64,000 bases of DNA from Lasiosphaeria ovina (Eukaryota; Ascomycota; Sordariomycetes; Sordariales; Lasiosphaeriaceae): NCBI GenBank assembly GCA_033439765.1, contig JAULSN010000001.1:992001-1056000 (forward strand), given 5' to 3'. Both the position numbers and the translations under genes were made by a program. Within the stretch, counting starts at the first letter, position 1. Every line of letters begins with the position of its first letter. A model generated the notes under the pieces. The model was given only the letters and a program-made list of their open reading frames with translations. It had not been told where the DNA came from and ran no database searches. Below, piece after piece: positions 1-11,552 of the stretch.

Positions 1-450
1 ACTCTTCTCTTGCAATTTTTTGTTTGGGAAGTTGCCGTCGTCGGATCCCATTGGTGTGAGGTGTTTGAGCAGTTCCCCACGCTGCACTGAGCAACATCTT
101 GCCGAACCACCAAAGTTTGGACGAATTGTAGCACGACAACGATTTATTTTCCATCGAATTCCCGCCCAACTAGACCAACCTAATTCCCAACCCCCAGGAC
201 TCTTGGGTCGATGTGGGACGCCCTGCAGTTGGGCAAGGCTTCAACGAGTGGCATACGGACACATGATTAGGCAATGGTATAAGCAGCGCGATATTCTGCA
301 GGCCCGAGGGCGAGATCTCACTTGGTCTTGCGGCACAGCATCGCTTTGCCGTCGAGGCCCGCCATCCCGCGCCCGCTTTCCTTGCCCAATGACGGCCGTC
401 AATGTTGCTGTCGCTTACCACGGTCTCTCTCGTTGTCGGCTCCCCATGCC
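1..450. other. Upstream region, no gene recognised
   Basis: Several overlapping open frames run through this stretch, but none has a recognisable domain or a consistent splice structure. It is most simply the 5' flank and leader of the hydrolase gene starting at 451. Confidence 0.4.
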
Positions 451-1705
451 ATGGGGGATATGGAGTCACTTGCAGCGGAAATATCTGCACTTGGGCTACA
501 GCGGCGTCCACATCACCCCGACACGGTCTTGGGCTTCAGCCAACTCGGCTGGCCTGATGGGACGATCCTATCCATCCATCCAGTCCCTCGTGGGAAAACA
601 GCGAGGCCATAGATGCATTCACATTCCGCCCTTCCTGGCCCCGCCAGTGTACTTCTGTGGGCTGTTAGTGGCGTTGTGGGTGTGGAAATGCGTGATGTTG
701 GTCGTGTTCCAGAACAAAATCATCTACATGCCCGGACTGCCCCCAAACGCGCGAAGCGAGCGCATCGAGGACTATGCGAGTAGCTGTGGGGGCATCCAAT
801 GGCGTGAAGAGAGGACGAAGACAGTGGATGGAAAGGACCTTGCAATGGCCGTGGCGACCATTCCGCTGTGGCGGGGAGGGGATGAGAAGTCAAAGGCAGC
901 CCGGGCCTATGTCCTCTACTTTCAGGGTCTGGCATCACATAGTCGCAACCAGCGTGTCCGAGACTAACAATCTGTTCTAGGCAATGCCTCGTCAACACCG
1001 CCCCGGTTGCCAGACCTCTCATGGGTTCTTCGGACCGTCAGCGACAGCAAAATACCGAGTTTGGCATGTGCAGAACTAACTTTTGTCTGCCTCAGTTATC
1101 GAGGCTACTGGACCTCACGAGGGTGTCCATCTGAACGGGGCCTCCGGCTCGATGCAGAGGCCGGCGTGCAATGGATTGCGCAACGCCATGATCGCATATT
1201 CGGGACTAGAAGCGATTCTCCCATCCCGATACTCCTTGTTTGGGGGCAGAGTATCGGCTCCGGCATCGCCACCAACCTCGCCGCCACCGGCAAGATACCG
1301 GAGGCTATGCCAATCAGGGGCCTGCTGCTTGAGACTCCGTTCTTGTCAGTCAGAGCGATGTTGGAAACGCTATACCCTCAAAAATGGTTGCCATATAAGC
1401 ACCTGTGGCCTTTTTTGCGCAACCAATTGGATAGTTGGGCAAACTTGGGCTTGATCGCGGAGGCTTCCAAAAAGAAAGGTGGGACAGCGCCCGGCATATT
1501 CATTTTGGAAGCCGAAAGAGATGAGTTGGTGCCGAAGGTGCAAAGCGAGCAGCTCTATCGGAGATGCGTAGACCTTGGGCTACCGGTCGAGAAGGGGATT
1601 GCCCCAGTCGCATACCACAGCGAGGCAATTGCCAGAGGACAGGGCAAGAAGATTGCCGCGCAAGCCATCCTGCAGCTGGCCAAGAGAGCGCTGGAAAGCG
1701 GATGA
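451..1705 (+). CDS. Membrane-anchored alpha/beta hydrolase
   Basis: Three exons (451-589, 648-926, 981-1705) encode about 380 aa. Intron 1 has a weak GTGGGA donor but restores the frame exactly. Intron 2 (927-980) has a GACTAAC branch site and a TTCTAG acceptor. A hydrophobic segment begins just after residue 47 (GLLVALWVWKCVMLVVF) and is followed by NKIIYMPGLPPNAR, typical of a fungal single-pass serine hydrolase family related to Bem46/ABHD proteins. The nucleophile elbow is GQSIGSG (Ser about 230). Likely acid and base are Asp about 320 (in AERDELVPK) and His about 352 (in AYHSEAI). The substrate is unknown. The start at 451 (MGD) could instead be the in-frame ATG at 460 (MESLAAEI). A CTAAC...CTCAG string near 1077-1095 resembles an intron end, but the frame there encodes the conserved LSYRGYWTSRG, so I kept it as coding. 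Confidence 0.85.
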
Positions 1706-3443
1706 AGCGTCGCGGCTTTGCGGATACGTAGGTGGCCCGGTGGCGATGTGCCAATCTTAGTGTAGTGTTCTGACCGGGAGGTGGCAGTCCCAATTACCCC
1801 TGCAGGTCGCCCGGCACCGAAACAGGGCCAAACAAGATGCCCGAACGGGTTGGCGACCAAGGGGTGAAACCATGTCACTGGCACTGCACACAATAAAACA
1901 GTGCGATTGATACGCAAGATGCGGTCTCGCTTGGGCAATCCGTAATGACTGCCAATAAGACAGCCTCTGGGATGGCCGGCAATGGTGTCACACTGCGTCC
2001 ACAGTACGGAATGCTGCGATTGCCTGTTGCACGCTCGTTTGCTTTCGTTTCGCCTTGCCGTCCTCGTTAAAAGAAGATTGACAGCGAGGGGCGCGGGATG
2101 AAAAAGGCCCAGCGTTGCGTGATCAGGGTACAGCCGCCCGGTTCCGAGAGGCAAGGCCGCTCTGCAAGACTCCGTGTGAAGTGTACTCCTGTTAAGATGA
2201 TGATGCCCCCTCTGCTAACTTTTGGCTGGGCTGTGACTCCAAGTGGAGGCCAATGCTTCGTCTCTGAATTGGCTGTGGAGCAGTCGGCCCAATTGATGCA
2301 ATTGAGGATTTGAGACCCTAGCATCCGCGACAATGGACCGAAGCAGCGTCTTTTTGGCCGTGGTTCCATCTCACATTATTGATGCCGGATCGAGGTTATC
2401 CAAGCTTGCACGGTCTTTGCTGCCTCCCGTGCCCTGGTGAGCTTGCCCGCATTTGATGAGGTGGCTACGGATGCCTTAGCAAAAGTTCATGGGGAAAAGG
2501 GGTCAAAAGGAAAAAGGCAGGCAGCCTTGCATCATCAGCCCCCACTCCCACCCTTGGGTCTGATAACTCTGGTTCCTTCGCACGGAAAGAAGCAATGTGA
2601 GGCGGCACACACAGAGCAAGGACAGCCTTCCTTCGCTCCTTCTTTTGGCGGGTGTGGGTGGGTGTGTGTGTGCATTTGCACTTTGAACCCCTGTAACGCC
2701 ATTCCCATCGAGCCTGTTCCGCCGGCTTCTCTTCTCGTTTGCCTCGGACCTCTCCACCACCGCCGCTCCAACCCCCCTGAAATGACTCCAACACTCGGGA
2801 TGCGCCCCCTGTTCTCTCTGTTCTCCCAGGGCGTTACCCACAGACCACCATCCTTGCCGTGTGCAATTCTGGATTTTTGCTTGCTTCTTCCGACCCTTGC
2901 CCCGGCACCTTCCAAGGGAGGTGCCACCCAAGGCCCCTGGCCGTTCTCAGCCAGGGCGCCCAAAGGGGGATGGCGCTGTCACCTGACTTCGCGGGAATAT
3001 CCCGCCTGGCCCCGACCACTTAACGCGTGAATCACGCTGGATAATCGAGGCGCTGCTGATTGCCATTTCCGGCCGCCGAAACGAGCTGTGTCCGCCTGCA
3101 AAATGTGCCCAGGCATCTGTGCAGCGCCCGCATTTCCTATATAATACGGCGCACCCCCCAGGTCGGGAAAAAAAACTGATTTCCCTCCCCATTCGGGTGT
3201 TTTGCCTTATTCCCGCTCATCAGGTAGGTGAGTTTTCATCAAAAATTGTCGCCAGCCTTCGGATTTTGCGTCGCTTTACATTGCCTTTCATCGCCTTTCA
3301 TCGTCGTCCATCGCCATCCCATCTTTTCCCTCGTCGTTGTCGCCCTAATCGCCGTCGGTCATCAATACCGGTTCTTGGCAGCAGCCGCAACGAGAGAGGA
3401 GTCAAACACGCATTCGTCCGGATACAGACAGACAGACACAAAC
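1706..3443. other. Intergenic region and BTB-gene promoter
   Basis: No gene is supported. A TATA-like octamer TATATAAT lies at 3138-3145, about 300 nt before the BTB start codon. It is followed by a pyrimidine-rich leader with repeated CATCG motifs (about 3285-3320) and a short CAGA repeat (about 3426-3438). The open frames at 2437-3030 look like by-products of GC content. Confidence 0.45.
3138..3145 (+). promoter_or_regulatory. TATA box-like element
   Basis: TATATAAT about 300 nt upstream of the BTB gene start, followed by a pyrimidine-rich leader as in many fungal promoters. Assigned from sequence and position only. Confidence 0.4.
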
Positions 3444-4502
3444 ATGTTCTCCCGACGCTTTGAACCGCCGCAGAGCCAGAGCAAGAGCTTCTCCAAAAGC
3501 CAGAAGCTGGGAAGGTCCAGCTCGTCTTTCAGCAAGGAGGCGGGTGTGTCTAAGCGGCGCCATGAATCCCGTCGCCGCCCCAGCACGGCGACCAATGCAG
3601 CCGCCGCGCTCGATCCACAAGCAGAGTAAGCCATAGCCTAGCCTGTTGTTGTCGACTTGTAGTGTTTTGTCAGTGTTGGCGGCCCCGTGCTGATGCAGCT
3701 TCTGCTCTTAGGATATCGGCCATCGTGACTCTGGTCGTCGGCCAGGAGCAGAGGATCTTTGCGGCCCACGAGAATGTGCTGTGCATGTCGCCCTTCTTCC
3801 AGAGCGTGCTCCACAACCAGATGCTCGACTCCCAGTCCAAGAAGATTTCGCTGCCAGACGAGGAGCCCGAGATCTTCTCGTCCATTCTCGAGTACCTCTA
3901 TAAGGGCGACTACTATCCTCGCCTCCTTCACAACAAGAAGCGTAACTCGTGGGAGATTGAGCAGCCCTCGGACGACGGTCGCGCCGAGACTACCATCTAC
4001 CATCACGGTATCGACGGTGACTTGCTCAAGGACACTGTCATCTACTGTGCCGCCGAGAAGTACGGACTAGAGGAGCTGAAGCGTGTCGCTCTGCGCAAGC
4101 AAGGTCTCCGTGAGTCATTCCACAGAGACTATCGTCATTTGTTTTGGTCATTGCTGACGATCACTCTCCAGAGTCTGGGATCCAGGCCAGCACCATCTTG
4201 GCGTCTGCCAGATACGCATATGCCAACACCCCTGACACGGACTCTAAGCTGCGTGCTCACTACCTTGCCCTCATCATTCGCAGCCGCAGTACGTTCAAGA
4301 GAAGCGGCACTATGCAACTGGAAATGTTCAACGGCGGCACACAACTCTTCTTTGATCTGTTTGTGGCTCTGTCCAACCACGTCGACGACATCTCGAGTGC
4401 CGCGTATGTCTCTTGCCCCCCTGACTCACTCTGGCTTGGTGTATATCTAACCTGTGCGACAGCAGTACACCGCGCACTCCTCGCAGTGGGCGCCCCTTCT
4501 AG
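3444..4502 (+). CDS. BTB/POZ domain protein
   Basis: Four exons (3444-3625, 3712-4109, 4172-4403, 4463-4502) encode about 283 aa. The first 60 residues are a Ser/Arg/Lys-rich disordered leader. Residues about 62-130 form a BTB fold: a beta strand with VVGQEQRIFAAHENVL, the SPFFQSVL helix, then ISLPDEEPEIFSSILEYLYKGDY. The remainder is helical and ends in a short Pro/Arg tail. Fungal BTB proteins of this type are usually of unknown role; some act as protein-interaction or ubiquitin-ligase adaptors, but there is no MATH, Kelch or BACK evidence to decide. The last intron ends in tandem acceptors (CAGCAG), so the final exon can begin at 4463 or 4466 and gain or lose one Ser. Confidence 0.85.
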
Positions 4503-7063
4503 CTGCCTTTGGGTGCTTTACCTGCTTGTTTCGACGCTTTGTGGTCAACAACTACTCCAAAAATATCGACATCCCCTTCTCAACACAACTTCATTTCCAC
4601 TCTAATGACTTACGCTGCTTTCTTCTTTTCTTACATCTCGCTAATAGTATGGTTCTGGTGGGTCATAGACATTTGTTATTTTTATCAAGGGCTTGGCGTA
4701 TGGATGAGGAATTCCCCGGGTCTCTGAACTCCCACACGGAGTTGATGTCATTTGCTTCTCTTGTTCGCCCTTTCTTTTTTCTTTACCAAAGAAGAAAACA
4801 CCAAAACTTGTACAACATTTTACATGTCATTACTACGACCGGGTTCGTTTTGGGGGATGTTATCTAGGTTTGTTTCCTGTTCATTCCCCCGAATTTTTAT
4901 CTTCGGGACTGGTTCTATCTGGTTCTATTTTCATGTCGGGATGCCCGACTTTTCTGTCTCGCGACAGAGGCACACCGCCGTATTTTGCCCACCATGGCAG
5001 CTTTACACGGCCTGGTTTGTTGTGTTTTTTTTCGAACGCTGCTTTGGTATCATCCTACCTCCGAAAGATTGGTATTATTTACCCCTTTCAAGGGATGAGT
5101 GGGTGTAGAGTGCGGATGCCTGGCAGAGAGATGCTTTGACGAGAAAAGAGGGGGAGAGCAAACGAAGTGTATCATTATATTCCTTGACTCTCGTTCAGAA
5201 ACCAATATTTTCTAGGGCTCAAGTGATAGCAGAACTCCTATCGGCCCCTTAGTAGGTTCAGGGCAGGAGGGGAGATGGTTTGCCGAAGCAGCGACTAGAG
5301 AGATCTGTAATCTTCATCGATGGTGATCAATACAGAAACTCGTTCTCTTCATGCAAAATTTCGATGTGATCTTCTTGTATCTGTTTTTGTTTTAATTCGA
5401 GATGTTCCGACTGTCTTTGGGTCTGCCCACACGGTCTTCCGATGCAATGACTTCAGTGCAGATGCTTCGTCCAGATGGAGGGATGCGGTATTGGGCCAGA
5501 CTAGGTCGGGTTTGTCTGATTTACTGCGAATGAGAAGACTTGGCCATACACCCACTTCTGTTTTCCTTTCTTACTAATAGAGTCGCAGTTGCCATATGCA
5601 TGTTGTGGACGCATTTCTAGGATGTACGGACGTGGTGGTCGTGGTGGCCGTTGGATGTATGTTTCCGCGAACCACAGACTACAATTATGGGGATTCGAGT
5701 CGGCAAAGGACTACGGTATGTGGACTGGGTGATTTGTCTGATATCGCCTTGCCTTACTGTTCTTGGTCCGTAGTCTGATACATCCTGCGCCAAAGTTGGT
5801 GTACAACGGTAGCGGTCACCCACCCTCCTTTTTCCGAGGCTGGCCATTCGTGCACGCCCACATTTGTGTGTAGACATGCGGAATAACCTAGTAGACACAT
5901 GCAGCATCTATTTATCTATCACCTGAGACAAATGAAGGCAAGGGCAACAAAAGACAAGGCTATTATCATCGAAAGACACACAGACGAGACAAATAGACTC
6001 CCCACCCGACGCCCGGTTTCTGTTTGTCTCGGTTCTTGTCTGAAAACCCCCAAAAATGACGAGTCGAATTATTTATCCTTCACACCACTAGACTTGGCAA
6101 TTCGAGACAAAAAAAAGGGGATGTCACGAAGTGATACCTACTCGGTATTCGAGAACTCGACGTGCAAAACTACTTGAGGGTACATGGCCCTATGGGTCCC
6201 CGAATAACAAGGCAGAGACAAGGCAGACGTCGTTGCGTGGCGGGAGGGTGTGTGTGCGTGCGTTCACGCCCGCCGCGGAAAGAGAGAGATAAAGTGGTTA
6301 GGTTGCATGAGAGTCGGATCGCAACCAGCCCTCCCCGCACAAACGGCAGCGGCAGAGGCAGCGGCGGAGCACGCGCGCGGGGGTTGGTTGATGGGACCGT
6401 GAATTGAGTTTTGCGTTGGTTGCACTGTCTGCCCGTTCTGGAGGTTTGAATTTCACTCAAACAGCTTCGCGAAGGGGGTGGAGAGTCAGATGTTTAGCTG
6501 CAGGTCGCCCAAACGGGCCGTTTCCCAAGCAACTGCCGAACACGAGTGAATGCATGGTCTGAAAACGACGAGGAACAATAGAGATAAAAAGGAGATCAAA
6601 GCTATAGCGAAGACCAGTATTTTTTGAGGGCACTGGTTTGCCGAAAATACATCTACCCGATCGTTTATCTACGAAGAGTGAAGTGTCCGCGCTTACCTTC
6701 GATGTGTGGCATCGGAGGAGAGAGACCACCACATCCCCTGATAAGGGGTTGGTCCGTCGGTCGGATGCGTGGTGGATGGATGCAGGTAGAGATAGACTGA
6801 TACCCGACGTCCTATCACGAAATTTTCAGGCGACAATTATTGGCATGGTATCGCATGCTCTGCTGTATCGCCAGTAGTCCTCCACAATCGCGCCATGTGC
6901 GGCACGGTTTGATACAACCATAAGACCCTGCTGAATCCCGCGGTCACACATCACAAATATATATCTCCTCTATTGTGGCTGTTCTAGCTCGCGCACCATA
7001 GAGCCACAATGAAGGCCAACGTTTTAAAAACGGCGGAGTGACGGATATCGAATTACCAACACC
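4503..7063. other. Long intergenic region, nothing recognised
   Basis: About 2.5 kb between the BTB gene and the 3' end of the CSN12 homologue. The composition is more AT-rich than the genes. Only short overlapping frames occur, with no domain, RNA gene or strong repeat that I can support. It presumably holds the two 3' UTRs. Confidence 0.4.
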
Positions 7064-8998
7064 TCAAAGGCCTGTTCCGGGAAAGGCTCCAGTCTTACTC
7101 AGGACCACTATGCCTCTGTCGCGTGCAATGTAGCCTTTCATGAGACCCTGTGTTTGGTCGGTCAGCATAATGAGTCATTGCGGGTTATTTTGGAGGGGGC
7201 GGAATAGTCGCAAATTCTTTTGCACCAATAAAAGAACTGGCCCGAAGCTCAGAATGATGCCTCGACACCCCAGGCAGCGAGGGGGCAACTCAACTTTGAG
7301 CTGGCCAACCCTTCAAAGTTTTTCCATGACGAAATTCGCAACCATTGAGATGATTTGTCAAAACACAACTGGTCAACTCCGCGGCGGATACTTTGGATGA
7401 CAATAGACCCGCTGCTCTGACCTGGACGGCGGGGAGGCAGCATTTGCCTTCTGCGTCTTTTTGTCTGGGTGGGGAATACGAAACAAAGATAGGAGACTAT
7501 GTGTTGACTCACTTTGTAAATCATGTTGGCTAGGAGACACTCGACTTCGTCATCGTCAAGGGTCTCCTGGCTGCCGAGGCTGATTGCGGCGGTAAATTCG
7601 GCAATAGGTATTCGGGTGCGCCGAACCGGCTTTCCGCCGTCGCCTTCCTTTGGCTCCTCGAAACCGCCTGCGATAAAGACTTTGCGGAGCAGGTTGCGCA
7701 GCGCAATATCGCGTCCCCGCTCTAGGGTCAAGTAAATACGGCGCTTGACAAATTCGTCCTCGCTGTCCTGGAGAGCGAGGTCGAAGGCATGGAGCTTGCC
7801 TCGCTTGATGGACTGTGCGAGCGGTCCGAAGAGCTTCTGCAATCCGGGATAGGGCTCCAAAAGTTTCTGGCTGGGCAGAGTGTGTGTGGTAAGGAGATGG
7901 CAAGGGATGAGGTAAGTCAGAATCAATCTTAGCTCGTCGGTCAGCAATCGGCGCAAGAGCGCGAGACAAGGACAATACTCACTCCTTGTTCTTCATGTGG
8001 CCCTTGTAGCAATTGTTCCATGCCTCGGTCAAGTACTTCTCGGCCTATTATCTTGTTAGCATATTTACTGACCGTGCCTAGAAGTGGTGCCATACTTCGA
8101 CATAATTCTCCTCCAAAAAGCACAGGACTCCCTCGTAGTACTTGAAGGTAACTTGCTGCGATTTTGGAAAGGCCGCAAGGTCGGGCATATCGCCTCTTCC
8201 GACAGACAGTGCCTTCAGGACGTTCTTGGACAGGCTTGCCGAGTTGAACTTGAAGTATGTCTTGAAAAGCAGGTTGGTCACGTAGTAGATGCCCCATTTT
8301 CGCGAAAGATCGAGCGGTGCCCTATAATCAGTCAGTCAGATCTCGTCATGTGTAGGACCGGGTGAGTTCGCACCTATCGTTCAGACAGATGTTGAAGATC
8401 TTGTTGAGTTGCCGTGCACAGTCTTCCAGGGTCGCGTTCTGCTCTGACTCGGGATTGAAGTCATCTTGGAAGTTGGCGGCGGCCTTATTGTCTGTCAAGC
8501 TGCCGCTGTTGCGCTCGTCGTCGGCTTTGATGGCGAATGTGCGCAGATACTTGCCTGTCACATACAGACACGGGATCGTCCATGCCTCAAACCCATGTGC
8601 GTTGTAGCCCCGCAACAGGGCAGTCAGCAACTCCGTCCAGGCGCCAAACACCTTGGTCCATGACGACTGTGACGACTGCAAGATCGATAGTCAGATCAAT
8701 AACAACCGCTTACGGGAAATGGGACACCAACTTGAACGGCAAGAAGCTCACCGACAGCCTTCCAGTATGCGTGGTACACCTCAACCCAGCCGGCCAGCTC
8801 TTGATGGGAAAGCCGCTGCATCCCGGTCACGTTCTTGGAAAGTTCCCGCTTCACGACGCTCTTGACATCGTGAGCGTTGCAACTCTGCCATATTGCGCGT
8901 AACGTATCGTTGGGGAAATCGGGTGAGAGAGTGCGAGCGAGATCATATCCGTTTTCATCGGCCCTCGCACCAGCGAATTCGGCGCAAAGAGCGTCCAT
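7064..8998 (-). CDS. csn12: CSN12/Thp1-type PCI-domain protein
   Basis: Six exons on the minus strand: 8714-8998, 8374-8666 (or to 8675), 8096-8321, 7983-8044, 7513-7927, 7064-7147, giving about 454 aa, the usual size of fungal CSN12 homologues. Family landmarks in order are [87 protein letters not shown] and the PCI core [20 protein letters not shown]. The protein ends with [17 protein letters not shown] and a GAFPGTG tail in the last exon. Yeast Csn12 and Thp1/PCID2 relatives act in mRNP and TREX-2-linked processes and associate with the COP9 signalosome. The last intron is 365 nt, much longer than the others. The second exon may start at 8675 or 8666, both in frame. The start ATG at 8998 (MDALCAEF) matches homologues as remembered. 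Confidence 0.88.
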
Positions 8999-9669
8999 AT
9001 CCACAACAAATCGGTTGATAGCGGGTAAGTGGAGGTTGTCCTCCGGGCTGAGAGCACCTAAGGTACCTGCCTGCTGCGTAGCCTACCAAGTTCTGAAGGC
9101 TTTCAGGTCGCGAGGATCTTCCAGGGCCTTGCCTTGGCACTCAAAGCAAGGTGAGACTATCGATCGAGGGGTTGTGATGAGCGTCGGTATAACCAGTTGG
9201 GTTTCGTATAAAATTCTATACCGTGACGACAACACGTCTTTGTAAACGCCAATTTTAGAAAATGACAAGAATGCGGAAAGACAAAGGTGAGAGTTGACCT
9301 CTCACGCCGATTGTTTTGATGTGATTGGTCCGTCAGCCCTCTTTCACTTTCTGCAGGGAAGGAGCGCGCTGGCGGCGGGGGGGCCAGGCCGTTGTGGATA
9401 CAGCCAGTTTAACCCCTTGCACCGCCTCAGCTGCTTGTGGCGGCTGCCCCGCCCGCACCGCCACGTTTATTCTGGAAAGTGGCCCGAGCATTTCGAGCCC
9501 TAACCAAGCGCACCCGATTTTTTTGTTCCCTCGCGATCGCTAATCCGAGATTCTCGACAGCTCACCGAACTAACTCGCGATCCATAGCGACAATCAATCA
9601 CAGTAAGTCCCCTCGATGCACCCCTTGTTGCTCGTCATTCCCAAAGGCCTCCTCTGACTTTTGCCACAG
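8999..9669. promoter_or_regulatory. Divergent promoter, CSN12 homologue / eL20
   Basis: About 670 bp between divergent start codons. It contains a CCTAAGGTACC element at 9057-9067. On the plus strand the eL20 leader carries a likely 5' UTR intron (9603-9669) with a GTAAGT donor, CTGAC branch and GCCACAG acceptor immediately before the ATG. Confidence 0.5.
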
Positions 9670-10694
9670 ATGGGTAAGCAATTCTTTTATTCAATCGTCC
9701 TGCTGGATGCACATCATATGTTGCTCGAGAACGCATCGACAATCGAACCGATACTCGACCCGGCTCGGCCAGAATTATGAAGCACACCCACACAGTCGGC
9801 GAGGGTTGATTCTACATTTCAGAACTTGAAACGAATAGGCTGTTGGAATAAATTCGGTGAACAGGGAATGATGGGCTTTGATGTGGGCGTTGGAAAGTTC
9901 TGCAGCCGAGTCTCCCCAAACGCTCGGGTGCAAACGACTCAATAGCTACCGACGGCCGATATCCGGGAATGTCTCGAGTCCAGCAATGATGTGCTCTTGC
10001 ACCGGCCGCACCGTCAGTTTCTGGCAGTAGCGAGACGTGCTGACATTCATCAGGTCGTCTTCAGGAATTTCAGGTCATTGGGCGCCATCTGCCCACGGAG
10101 GCCAACGCGACTCCGGCCCTCTACCGCATGCGCATCTTTGCGCCTAACCAGGTGGTGGCCAAGTCCCGTTTTTGGTACTTCCTCCGCGGTCTGCGGAAGG
10201 TTAAGAAGGCGACTGGCGAGATTGTCAGCGTCAATGTGGTATGTGGACTTGGGCCGGTTGATTTACGCTCAGGGACGGGCGCTTACCATTGTTTTCTTTC
10301 TAGATCTCCGAGAAGCACCCCCAGAAGGTCAAGAACTTCGGCGTCTGGATCCGTTATGATTCGCGCTCCGGCACCCACAACATGTACAAGGAGTACCGCG
10401 AGACCTCCAGGACGGCTGCTGTAGAGGCTCTCTACTCCGACATGGCCGCCCGCCACCGTGCCCGCTTCAGGTCGATCCACGTACGTTACAACGGCTTGTC
10501 GTTTCTCTTTGGCTGCAATACTAACGTGCGGACAGATTCTCCGCGTTGTCGAGATCGAGAAGAACGAGGAAGTCAAGCGCCCCTATATCAAGCAGCTCAT
10601 CACCAAGAAGCTCAGCTTCCCCCTCCCCCACCGTGTTCCCAAGATCAGCACCAAGAAGATCTTCAGCGCCAAGCGCCCGTCCACTTTTGCTTAA
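9670..10694 (+). CDS. rpl20: 60S ribosomal protein eL20 (L18a/L20)
   Basis: Large-subunit ribosomal protein, acting in the cytosolic 60S subunit. Exons 9670-9673, 10054-10238, 10304-10480 and 10536-10694 give 174 aa, the normal length. The protein begins [15 protein letters not shown] and contains [29 protein letters not shown], the near-invariant [33 protein letters not shown] and the C-terminal [10 protein letters not shown]. The coding start is exceptional. ATGG is followed directly by a GTAAGC donor and a 380-nt intron, and is preceded by an AG acceptor, so the start codon may sit in a 4-nt exon. An AATAAA lies at 10791-10796. Identity is certain; the first exon is inferred from frame and family. 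Confidence 0.92.
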
Positions 10695-11552
10695 GCTTTT
10701 ATCGTTGCGGGTTGGGGTTGGAAGGTTCTCCAGGTGTTCATTAAGGAAAATGGGATATCCTGCATTTGCTCTTAGATTGAGCAAGAAATGAATAAATGGT
10801 CAACCATGAGTTTTTACAGCGTGGGGTGAAGCCTGCTCGTGCTACTCTTGACGGCCAGACATTTTTGGCAGGTAAAACATCCAGTCAGCGCCGAGAGTCA
10901 ATTATCAGATGACTATTCCGTTGCGTGCTGGTAGATCATCGCCGCCGCTTGGAGACGAGCATTAATTGTGGGAGGTGTTTAAATATTGTTCCCCAAATCT
11001 CAGGGGATTACAGATGTATGAGAGCGGTAAGCTCAACGGTATCATTGCCGTCCTGAAGTCTTGCTCCTGTCCGCCTCATCCTGCGTATCGCCAGCCCGAA
11101 ATGATTCAAGGGTTCTTCGTCATCATGAAGCCATGTTTATGTTTCTTGCTTTTGTTGATCACATATGCAGCTATCCGCCATTTAACGGCAGTGTCCGAAG
11201 CAACGTCTACTAGTAGTGTACAGTCTATCAGTGTTTTGTTTTGAAGCACTGATATTTGCTATAAATCCGCAATGTGTAAACGCTCGCTCAGATACATGGC
11301 CATCCAATTCATCGTCCGAGCCGGAAGCTAAACGCGGGCTCGCAATGCCCGGCTTTTTGCCGTCTGTGCTGTGTTTATGGCCATCCATCACACGCCTGAC
11401 GCCTGATAATGATGCAAGGTCTCGGACCCATGATCGCCGCCCGGCAACGCGAGCTTCTATCTCTCTGTCGTATTTTTTGCACGTCCTGCCGCGTGTCAAT
11501 GTACACCAGTTCACTTTTGTTTTGCTCCTACCTTCCGCGTGTTTTTCTTCGC
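10695..11552. other. Convergent intergenic region
   Basis: Lies between the 3' ends of eL20 (+) and SWP1 (-). It includes AATAAA at 10791 for eL20. Nothing else is recognised. Confidence 0.5.

Noticed and set aside
20..967. 315-codon plus-strand frame as a single-exon gene
   Set aside because: Only its last third is real coding sequence (exon 2 of the alpha/beta hydrolase). The 5' part has no domain, and a clean 58-nt intron links exon 2 to a different upstream frame.
1077..1095. Intron end (CTAAC...CTCAG) inside the alpha/beta hydrolase
   Set aside because: The frame through it encodes the family-conserved stretch before LSYRGYWTSRG, and no matching donor keeps the frame better.
2437..3030. 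197-codon plus-strand frame
   Set aside because: Pro/His-rich composition and no domain; overlapping frames of similar length occur on the other strand, as expected from GC-rich non-coding DNA.
9674..10053. Box C/D snoRNA in the long eL20 intron
   Set aside because: AATGATG-like C boxes and a CTGA occur, but I found no terminal stem and no properly spaced C/D pair.
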